In this document: in pieces, positions 43,225 through 49,799 of the stretch
How the letters are laid out: every line of letters begins with the position of its first letter
How positions within the stretch are numbered: the first letter of the stretch is position 1
From: Prevotellaceae bacterium UBA1726
GTDB lineage: Bacteria; Bacteroidota; Bacteroidia; Bacteroidales; Bacteroidaceae
Direction: 5' to 3'
Length of the DNA stretch: 62,314 nucleotides
NCBI GenBank assembly: GCA_002316005.1
Contig: DCIM01000021.1
Span: forward strand, 1-62,314
Program-made: the position numbers and the translations under genes
Notes under the pieces: generated by a model
What the model was told of the DNA's origin: nothing
Seen by the model: the letters and a program-made list of their open reading frames with translations, nothing else
The model's database searches: none

Positions 43225-43685
43225 AAGAACGGCCCCTACGGCCCCTTTCCAAGACCCTCTCCCCTTGGCTCGTGCCAGCGAGCCTTTGATAGATATCGAG
43301 CCTCACCCCCTAACCCTGCATTTTGATAGCCAGTCAAAAGCCTCCCACAAGGCGAGGGGGAAGGCCAAAGGCCGAATATAATTAATGAATAATTAATGGA
43401 TAATTGATGATAATTAATGTTGAAAAAAATATAGACACGAATTATTCATAAATATTATTTTGTTCATTATATCTTAAGAATAAAATATTTGGCAATAATG
43501 GAAAATTTTTCAAAAAAGTTATTTTCGCCTGAAAACACCGAAAAATTAATAAGGTATATAGAAAACAAAAAAACCGGCTCACAGCGAGTCGGTTTTTTAT
43601 TAATCCTCCACAGAAACAATCACTTAATTCTTCAGGATTGCCTTAACATCAAGATTGCCTTAACATTAGGATTGCCTTGAGGGCT
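43225..43685. other. 461-bp gene-free spacer with repeats and a terminator
   Basis: Contents in order: C-rich runs, an inverted copy of the 26-bp repeat (43315-43340), a second ATTAATG-rich element (43381-43425), AT-rich DNA, a two-way terminator (43566-43598), and four tandem copies of a GGATTGCCTTAACAT-type unit that run into the LytTR gene. A 62-codon frame from 43492 passes straight through the terminator stem and is not supported as a gene. Confidence 0.6.
43566..43598. terminator. Two-way terminator between convergent genes
   Basis: AAAAAAACCG, CTC / GAG, CGGTTTTTT form an A/T-flanked stem on both strands. It can stop the plus-strand SH3b gene and the minus-strand LytTR gene. Confidence 0.75.
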
Positions 43686-43711
43686 TTATGGAGTTAGGAT
43701 TGCCTTGAGGG
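43632..43711. repeat. Tandem GGATTGCCTT repeats spanning the LytTR gene end
   Basis: Four units of (T)AGGATTGCCTT(AACA/GAGGG) occur at about 43633, 43649, 43666 and 43694. The last lies in the coding end (residues ALKAIL), the others follow the stop at 43686. It looks like a tandem duplication of the gene's 3' end. Confidence 0.65.
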
Positions 43712-44582
43712 CGTCGGTGTTGGAGCGGGAAACAGGAATCTGCTTGTCCATGCCGAAGAGTTGCAACTCATAGCCTGGATTCTTACTTGTCATCGCCACC
43801 ACAAAATTGATGTTGACAAGGAATGCCCTGTGACACTGCACGATGCCTTCAACTCCTTCGAGGGTCTCACGAATCTGCTTCAAGGTTATTCTGAGCGTCT
43901 TGTGGCATATTTCATTATCGTGGATATAGCAGATGTCGGCATAGTTGGCCATTGACTCCACATAGATAATCTTCGACGGACAGAGGGTGAGTGTGGCGTC
44001 CTGTCCCTGACCAGTGATGGTGATGGTATTCTCGGGAACGGTTTCGGCATCGGGCATCACTTCTGCCGTTTCTTCCTTTTCGAGTCGTTCCTGTCGCTGT
44101 TCGAGCATTCGGTTGATTGCCTTCACCTCATCGAGTTCGCTGCGTAGTTTTGCATTCCGGTACTGGAAGCATGAAAAGAGGAAGATGAAGAACGAGATGC
44201 ATGACACATATACGCACATCACTCCAAAGCCATGAAGCGAGAAACGGTCGCCGTAGAACCAGTAACTCCACATATTGCCGGTATTGAACCATGCATTGAA
44301 AGTGAGGAGCATGGCACCAAGCATCGGTATGCTCAGGGCGAACATCAGAAGGGTTTCCAGGAGGAAGAGTCTCAGTGAATTCTGGTCGTCCCGGCCTCTT
44401 CTGACAACCATGTAGGCGATGGTGTAGGAGATGAAAATGGCTACGAAGGAAATGGTTGTCTGTCCCAGAATGAACAGTATTCGTCCTTCCTCTAACTTAT
44501 CGATGCCGAAGGGTTGGATTAGCGAGAGGAACAACAGCACCCAGAAGGTGCTTCTTAGGGTTGTGGTGAAAATTGTCTTCAT
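43686..44582 (-). CDS. Membrane-bound LytTR-family transcription regulator
   Basis: 298 residues. Four transmembrane segments occupy about residues 8-24, 27-60, 75-100 and 115-140 ('FWVLLFLSLIQPFGI', 'VAIFISYTIAYMVV', 'LMFALSIPMLGAMLLTF', 'VMCVYVSCISFFIFLFSCF'). A coiled-coil linker (about 145-175, 'LDEVKAINRMLEQRQERLEK') follows, then a LytTR DNA-binding domain (about 190-297, 'IIYVESMANYADICYIH', 'QCHRAFLVNINFVVAM', 'IPVSRSNTDALKAIL'). No kinase or receiver is attached, so the membrane part probably senses the signal itself. LytTR domains bind short direct repeats. The divergent outer-membrane gene, with a phased repeat array between, is the obvious target (inference). Confidence 0.9.
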   Translation of the reverse strand: MKTIFTTTLRSTFWVLLFLSLIQPFGIDKLEEGRILFILGQTTISFVAIFISYTIAYMVVRRGRDDQNSLRLFLLETLLMFALSIPMLGAMLLTFNAWFNTGNMWSYWFYGDRFSLHGFGVMCVYVSCISFFIFLFSCFQYRNAKLRSELDEVKAINRMLEQRQERLEKEETAEVMPDAETVPENTITITGQGQDATLTLCPSKIIYVESMANYADICYIHDNEICHKTLRITLKQIRETLEGVEGIVQCHRAFLVNINFVVAMTSKNPGYELQLFGMDKQIPVSRSNTDALKAILTP

Positions 44583-44829
44583 AAATGCGGGAGAGATGAA
44601 AAATGCTCTGGCCTATGCCCTTTGGGCTCTTTGCTCTGATTATCTGTCAGTGCATTTAAGAGTAAACTCTTACACTCTAATAGATTCTCATCGCAGAACT
44701 GCGTTCTTGGCCAGAGGAAAATCGCTGTCGCAGCAAAATTCTAAAAAATATTTTCTTCTTTTTTCGAAATATATAATTTTTTGAGATTTCGAGGAGCCTG
44801 CGACGACTCATTATATTTTATTGTCGGGT

Positions 44830-44861
44830 GCAAAGGTAAAGAAAATTGTTTTATATAGCAA
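44830..44861 (-). promoter_or_regulatory. Promoter for the LytTR gene
   Basis: On the minus strand TTG (44859-44861), 20 bp, TACCTTTGC (44830-44838). The leader to the ATG is long, about 240 nt. Confidence 0.6.
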
Positions 44862-44874
44862 GAACTTTTCGTAC

Positions 44875-44934
44875 CATTCATCCCAAAAGCGTGCATTTCG
44901 TCCCATTTCATCGCAATAAATCCCAAAACAGGGC
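44875..44934. promoter_or_regulatory. Operator-like array: three 20-bp phased TCCCA repeats
   Basis: Three consecutive 20-bp units at 44875, 44895 and 44915 each carry TCCCA at the same position (44881, 44901, 44921) and end in GC. Consensus is roughly aTtcaTCCCAaaa. The 20-bp period is close to two helical turns. The array lies exactly between the -33 boxes of the two divergent promoters. LytTR proteins bind direct repeats of about this period, so it is a good candidate site for the neighbouring regulator. Confidence 0.5.
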
Positions 44935-44951
44935 GCAGAATATCCCTTCTA

Positions 44952-44982
44952 TTGCATATCTCCCCCCTTCATCTTACCTTTG
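44952..44982 (+). promoter_or_regulatory. Promoter for the outer-membrane barrel gene
   Basis: TTG (44952-44954), 20 bp, TACCTTTG (44975-44982). The ATG at 45191 implies a leader of about 200 nt that contains dispersed repeats. Confidence 0.6.
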
Positions 44983-45190
44983 CAACATCCCAAAATTATG
45001 GTTTCAACAAGAATTCACAATATTAACAGAATTATTTTTGAACATTAATTATCACCAATTACCCATTAATTATTCATTAATTATAATTCGTGAAATTCTT
45101 TCTCCGCTGCGCTATGAAAGCGGCAAGCCGAGCGCGCGTAATTCGTGGTTAAAAGAAAAAAAACATAAACAAAACAACAAATACAACAAA

Positions 45191-47377
45191 ATGAAAAAAA
45201 TCATTCTTTCGATGCTCGCGTTCGTGGCAATGGCGGGCAATGCACAGACAGCAGCAGAAGACTCAATCTTCAAATCGTTTGAACTCGAAGAGGTGAAAGT
45301 CACCGTTCCTTCAAAGACAAAAATCAAAGATGGCAATATGCTCACACGCATTGTGGGCACATCAGTGTCGACCGTTGGTACAGCACAGGATGTCCTCTCG
45401 CATGTACCGGGCCTTATGCGTATGCAAGGTGAGGTACAGGTGATTGGTAAGGGTACACCTATTTATTATATCAACGGGCGTCGCGTGTACGACCTCACCG
45501 AACTGCAGCGCCTCTCGAGTCGCGATGTGAAGGATGTGGAGGTTATCTCAAACCCTGGTCCTCAGTATGATGCTCAGGTGAATGCCGTTGTCCGTATCCG
45601 TACGATGCCTCCAAAGGGCGAAGGACTCGGCGTGACGGCTTTCATGAAGGATGAGTACGGTCCTTCGAAGACAAACAACACCCTCAGTACGACAGCCAAC
45701 CTCAACTACCGCCATGACGCCCTCGATGTGTTCGGTGGAGTGACCTTCGATGATAACTATCTCGGCCACTACGACACGGATGTCACACAGAAGAGTTTCG
45801 GCAAGGTGAACAACACCCAGACAGGTACCACCCACATGGATCAGCAGTATAACACACTGAAGTATAACTTCGGCATGAACTATCAGTTTGACGAGAACAA
45901 CTCATTGGGATTCAAGGTGGAGCGTAACGACAACCTGAAGGGTGTGACAAACTTCCGCATGGAGGAAGACATCCTGCGCAACGATGTCGTTGTGGACAAC
46001 CTCTATGCCGAGACACACACCGATGCAGACGGAGTGAACTCATGGCTTGCCAACACCTACTACAATGGTCTCTGGGGCAAGATGGGCGTTGAGTGGAATG
46101 CCGATTTCTACACCACCAACGAGACAAACACCGCAAACACCATTGAGGTTTCGGATGCCATGACTCGTGCCACTGATGACAAGGCAATAAAGTATGTCAC
46201 CTCGAACAGCGATGCCCGCAACAGACTCTTCGCCACAAAACTGCTACTCTCCTATCCTATCGGTCAGGGCAAACTGCAGGGCGGTACGGAACTGGTGTTC
46301 ACCAAGCGCGACAACCTCTACGACATCACCGAGGAGACGATTGCTGATGATAAATCATCAGTGAAGGAGAACACCTACGCACTCTTTGCAGAATATGGCA
46401 CCATGATTCCGAAGGCAGGAATGCTTAGTCTTGGTGTTCGCTACGAGCATGTGGACTTCAACTACGACAATGACTTCAACAATGCGCAGAACCTCTCGCG
46501 CAAGAACGACAACATACTGCCGTTCATCAGTTTCAGTACACAGATTGGCGAGGTGCAGGGCGTACTCTCGTACACCGCAAAGACACGCCGTCCAGACTAT
46601 CGCCTTCTTCGCACGAACATAGAGTATAACAACCGTTTCACGCTCTCAACAGGCGACCCTACACTGAAAAACGAACTCCGCCACGATGTGAACCTCAGTA
46701 TGCGTTGGAGATGGCTTGCAATGTCAACCTACTACTCAGTGCAGAAGGACGGACTCTACGACTGGACCTATCCTTACGACGACAACGGAACAGTGCTCAT
46801 CAGTTGGGTGAACCTCAACAAGCCAATCAACCGATTGAGTGCATATCTCAATGCCTCGCCAACCTTTGGCATCTGGCAACTCAACTACACAGCCGGCATA
46901 CAGAAGCAATGGCTCAGCATGAACCTTACCGACCCACGTACAGCAACAGGTACACGCGAGGTGAAGTATAACAAACCGATGTTCATCTTCATCAACAACA
47001 ACACTTTCCGCATCCCAATGAAGAACGGAACACCGCTGAATGTGGAACTCAACTCCGAACTGCTCTCATCGGCACATTTCGGTAATGCAGAGTTGCAGAA
47101 CTGGTTCTGGAATCTCACACTGGCCGTTCAGAAGTCGTTCCTCAAGAACGATGCCCTCTCGGTAAGACTTGCCTGCAGCGACATCTTCCACACCGCCCAT
47201 CACGATGTGAACATCGACCTTGGCAACTACAGCCTGAAGCAGACGAACATCTACGGTCAGAGCCGCGACATCTACGACCTCCAGCGCTTGTCGCTCAGCG
47301 TGTCGTGGAAGTTCAACGCCGTGAAGAGCAAGTACAAGGGAACCGGCGCAGGACAGGAAGAGAGGAGGAGAATGTAA
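45191..47377 (+). CDS. TonB-dependent-receptor-like outer membrane beta-barrel protein
   Basis: 728 residues from the ATG of the signal peptide 'MKKIILSMLAFVAMAGNAQ'; an open frame extends further upstream but crosses promoter and repeats. A plug-like domain (about 35-135) includes 'AQDVLSHVPGLMRMQGEVQV', 'GKGTPIYYINGRRV' and 'VKDVEVISNPGPQYDAQVNA', the form found in outer-membrane barrel family proteins with a reduced plug. The rest is a beta-barrel with alternating aromatic strands. It has no carboxypeptidase-like N-terminal domain and no SusD partner. Role could be small-molecule or peptide uptake; regulated probably by the divergent LytTR protein. Confidence 0.86.
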   Translation: MKKIILSMLAFVAMAGNAQTAAEDSIFKSFELEEVKVTVPSKTKIKDGNMLTRIVGTSVSTVGTAQDVLSHVPGLMRMQGEVQVIGKGTPIYYINGRRVYDLTELQRLSSRDVKDVEVISNPGPQYDAQVNAVVRIRTMPPKGEGLGVTAFMKDEYGPSKTNNTLSTTANLNYRHDALDVFGGVTFDDNYLGHYDTDVTQKSFGKVNNTQTGTTHMDQQYNTLKYNFGMNYQFDENNSLGFKVERNDNLKGVTNFRMEEDILRNDVVVDNLYAETHTDADGVNSWLANTYYNGLWGKMGVEWNADFYTTNETNTANTIEVSDAMTRATDDKAIKYVTSNSDARNRLFATKLLLSYPIGQGKLQGGTELVFTKRDNLYDITEETIADDKSSVKENTYALFAEYGTMIPKAGMLSLGVRYEHVDFNYDNDFNNAQNLSRKNDNILPFISFSTQIGEVQGVLSYTAKTRRPDYRLLRTNIEYNNRFTLSTGDPTLKNELRHDVNLSMRWRWLAMSTYYSVQKDGLYDWTYPYDDNGTVLISWVNLNKPINRLSAYLNASPTFGIWQLNYTAGIQKQWLSMNLTDPRTATGTREVKYNKPMFIFINNNTFRIPMKNGTPLNVELNSELLSSAHFGNAELQNWFWNLTLAVQKSFLKNDALSVRLACSDIFHTAHHDVNIDLGNYSLKQTNIYGQSRDIYDLQRLSLSVSWKFNAVKSKYKGTGAGQEERRRM

Positions 47378-47400
47378 GCCCCACCAAGCCCCACCCCGAC

Positions 47401-47530
47401 CCTCCCCTGAAGAGGGAGGGGGCTGCGGGATAAAATCCCGCTGAACACAACGGCGGACAAACATAAAGAAGGAAAACAGGAACAAACTGACCTTAATAGA
47501 AGCGCAGGGAACACAACGGCGGACAAACAT
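47401..47530. repeat. REP-like palindromes upstream of the GH43 gene
   Basis: CCTCCC/GGGAGG hairpin (47401-47419), the palindrome GCGGGATAAAATCCCGC (47425-47441) followed by AACACAACGGCGGACAAACA (47445-47464), then a second, headless copy of that tail (47509-47530). The same palindrome-plus-tail layout recurs after the GH43 gene at 49364-49524. Confidence 0.7.
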
Positions 47531-47591
47531 GAGGAAAAGCGCGGAAATAAACAAAATGCAGGGATTATGACGGATTGTGGGAAGATTTTTG

Positions 47592-47599
47592 TATCTTTG
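47592..47599 (+). promoter_or_regulatory. -7 element for the GH43 gene
   Basis: TATCTTTG fits the -7 consensus, 45 bp before the ATG at 47644. The nearest TTG upstream is only 14 bp away, so the -33 element is weak. Confidence 0.45.
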
Positions 47600-47643
47600 C
47601 AACACGACTTAGAAAGAAACGATTTAAAAACCCTGCAAAAAGA

Positions 47644-49362
47644 ATGAAAAATCTACTTACAATCCTTGCACTGATGATTGCCTTTCAGGTGCAGGCACAG
47701 ACTTCGCGTGACCTCGGTAATGGAACATTCCAGAATCCTGTAATCTGGGCAGATGTGCCCGACTGTTGTGTAATCCGTGTGGAAGACACCTTCTATATGG
47801 TCAGCACCACTATGCACATGTCGCCAGGCTGTACCATCATGAAGTCGAAAGACCTCGTAAACTGGGAAGTGTGCGGCTATGCCCACGACCAACTCGAGGA
47901 AATTGATGCCTTCGCCCTGAAAAACGGACAGAACGACTATGCAAAGGGTTCATGGGCAGCAAATATACGTTACGACAAGTATGAGAAGCAGTACTACCTC
48001 ATCGTGACCTGCAACACCACACAGAAGTCGTATATCTTCACGACAAAGGATATGGAGAAAGGCTACTGGCACAGAAACGAGGTGAGTATGTGCTACGACC
48101 CTGGTTTCCTGTTTGAGGACACAGGTAAGGAATGCAAGAAATATGTTGTTCACCCAGATGCCAGTCTCGACAGAACAGGAGCCTTCATCTGCGAAATCAT
48201 CTCAGATGGTAAAGGCGGTGTGGTGCTCGGTGAGCGAAAGAAACTGCTCGACTACACCCAAGCCGACAACCCACGCATAGGACTTCGTGCAGAAGGCTAT
48301 CACGGATATAAAATTGGCGATTACTACTACATCTTCATGATTCAAGGCGGTAAGGGCGATGCATGGCGTCAGCAGATTTGCTGGCGAAGCAAGTCGCTCG
48401 TTGATGGCGAGTGGGAAGTGAAGAAAGTGTTTGTAGGACAGATGCAGAATGCCGATGGCAGTGTGTTCCAGAAGAGTGGTGGCGTAGCACAAGGAGCCAT
48501 CGTTGACACACCGGACGGCAAGTGGTATGCACTCCTTTTCCAGGATCAGGGAGCATTAGGACGTATGCCAGTACTCATCAATATGACATGGGGCGAAGAC
48601 GGATGGCCTATCATCGGCAACAACGGAAAGACCGTTGATGTAATCCAGCCAATGCCTGTGGCAAGTACGGCGGCCGACCGTAAGAAATCGATTGTGAAGA
48701 GCGACGAGTTCAACAATGGAGCAACCCGCTATGTCATCTCCGACAAGTATGCCGACAGTGAAGGCAAGGGAGACGAATACGACTATAACGGTTCGAACCT
48801 CGACCTCGTATGGCAATGGAACCACAACCCAGACAACCGATTCTGGTCGCTCACCGAGCGCAAGGGTTGGCTCAGACTGAAGGCAGGCAACATGGCACAT
48901 AACATCCGTGATGCCCGAAACACATTGACACAGCGTACATTCGGTCCTAAATGCTCGGCAGAGACATTGCTCGACGCTTCAGGCATGAAGGATGGCGACT
49001 GTGCCGGACTTGTGGCATTCCAGAACCGCTACGGATATGTGGGCATAGAGCAGGAAGGCAACCAGCGATACATCGTAATGCGCCGTGCTATGGACAAAGG
49101 TGATGCACAGGGCAAGGCAATAGAGAAGGTAGCATTGAAAGGCAAGAAGGCATATTTCAGGATTGACTTCGACTTCACCGACCGTGCAGACAAGGCAAAG
49201 TTCTACTATAGCCTTGACGGCAAGAAATGGAAGCAGATAGGCGATGAACTGTCGATGTACTTCGACTGGCCCGATTTCTGCGGTCAGCGCATGGGAGTGT
49301 TCTATTTCCCAACGAAGGAACTGGGCGGAAAGGCTGATTTCGACTGGTTCAGGGTGAAATAA
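47644..49362 (+). CDS. Secreted GH43-family glycosidase (beta-xylosidase/alpha-arabinofuranosidase type) with C-terminal jellyroll
   Basis: 572 residues from 'MKNLLTILALMIAFQVQAQ' (signal peptide). The five-blade GH43 propeller covers about 25-335. Its start 'NPVIWADVPDCCVIRVEDTF' holds the catalytic base region (Asp40, with the unusual CC after PD), and 'TMHMSPGCTIMKSKDLVNWE' is the typical second blade. 'GVAQGAIVDTPDGKWYALLF' lies in the later blades. A concanavalin-like C-terminal domain (about 360-570, 'NLDLVWQWNHNPDNRFWSLT' to 'GKADFDWFRVK') is the GH43 C2-type domain. These enzymes release xylose or arabinose from hemicellulose oligomers. The gene is alone on its transcript and is bracketed by REP-like repeats. 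Confidence 0.92.
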   Translation: MKNLLTILALMIAFQVQAQTSRDLGNGTFQNPVIWADVPDCCVIRVEDTFYMVSTTMHMSPGCTIMKSKDLVNWEVCGYAHDQLEEIDAFALKNGQNDYAKGSWAANIRYDKYEKQYYLIVTCNTTQKSYIFTTKDMEKGYWHRNEVSMCYDPGFLFEDTGKECKKYVVHPDASLDRTGAFICEIISDGKGGVVLGERKKLLDYTQADNPRIGLRAEGYHGYKIGDYYYIFMIQGGKGDAWRQQICWRSKSLVDGEWEVKKVFVGQMQNADGSVFQKSGGVAQGAIVDTPDGKWYALLFQDQGALGRMPVLINMTWGEDGWPIIGNNGKTVDVIQPMPVASTAADRKKSIVKSDEFNNGATRYVISDKYADSEGKGDEYDYNGSNLDLVWQWNHNPDNRFWSLTERKGWLRLKAGNMAHNIRDARNTLTQRTFGPKCSAETLLDASGMKDGDCAGLVAFQNRYGYVGIEQEGNQRYIVMRRAMDKGDAQGKAIEKVALKGKKAYFRIDFDFTDRADKAKFYYSLDGKKWKQIGDELSMYFDWPDFCGQRMGVFYFPTKELGGKADFDWFRVK

Positions 49363-49363
49363 G

Positions 49364-49524
49364 GCCCGCGGGACAAAGCCCCGCTTTGCACAACAGACAC
49401 AAGCCCCGCGGGATAAAAACCCGCGGAATACGACGGCGAACAAACATAACGAAAAACGCAGGGAACAGTGACGGAGAATAAAGACGCGGGATAAAATCCC
49501 GCTTAACACAACGGCGAACAAACT
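49364..49524. repeat. REP-like cluster downstream of the GH43 gene
   Basis: Three palindromes of the GCGGGAyAAAryCCCGC kind (about 49369, 49408 and 49486-49502). Two of them are followed by the AACACAACGGCG(A)ACAAAC tail (ending about 49446 and 49524). They match the pair upstream of GH43. Confidence 0.7.
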
Positions 49525-49680
49525 TACAAGAACCAGCGGAAAAGCGCAGGGAATTCCCTTGGGCGGAAAAACAATAATCCCCCCACACCATCTTTAGACG
49601 CGGAAAAAATCGGAATTATTACACTCCGGGTATTTTATTTTCATTGTAGCCCAGATTACTCAAAATTAATCATAAAACTA

Positions 49681-49712
49681 TTGTGCAAATTCAATAATTT
49701 TCATTACCTTTG
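49681..49712 (+). promoter_or_regulatory. Promoter for the TonB receptor/DUF4249 operon
   Basis: TTG (49681-49683), 21 bp, TACCTTTG (49705-49712), 87 bp before the ATG at 49800. Confidence 0.6.
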
Positions 49713-49799
49713 TCTGCGATTTAAAGATTGTTTCAGACTAAATACGAATATGTTGGCAAAGAACTATTCAGATGCCAACAATTATTATTGCATGATATA

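Larger units (their letters stand above)
44583..45190. other. 608-bp divergent control region between LytTR and outer-membrane barrel genes
   Basis: No gene is seen. It holds a promoter for each direction, a three-unit 20-bp phased repeat between them (44875-44934), and, in the long leader of the plus-strand gene, a dispersed ATTAATG-rich element (45038-45081, inverted relative to the two copies near 41.8 and 43.4 kb). A TAATTCGTG repeat pair follows at about 45083-45148. Confidence 0.65.
49363..49799. other. 437-bp gene-free spacer with REP-like cluster and promoter
   Basis: The first 190 bp hold three or four copies of the REP-like unit; the rest is AT-rich and carries the promoter of the TonB receptor operon. 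I see no gene. Confidence 0.6.

Noticed and set aside
41815..43425. Repeats considered as a CRISPR array.
   Set aside because: Only two copies in this stretch, 1.5 kb apart, no regular spacers and no cas genes in the window.
43492..43680. Small frame starting MENFSKKLFSPENTEKLIRY in the spacer before the LytTR gene.
   Set aside because: A strong two-way terminator lies within it and the rest of the frame is made of the tandem repeat; no conserved feature.
44846..45190. Upstream extension of the outer-membrane barrel gene by 115 codons.
   Set aside because: It crosses the operator-like array, the promoter and dispersed repeats; the signal peptide starts at 45191.
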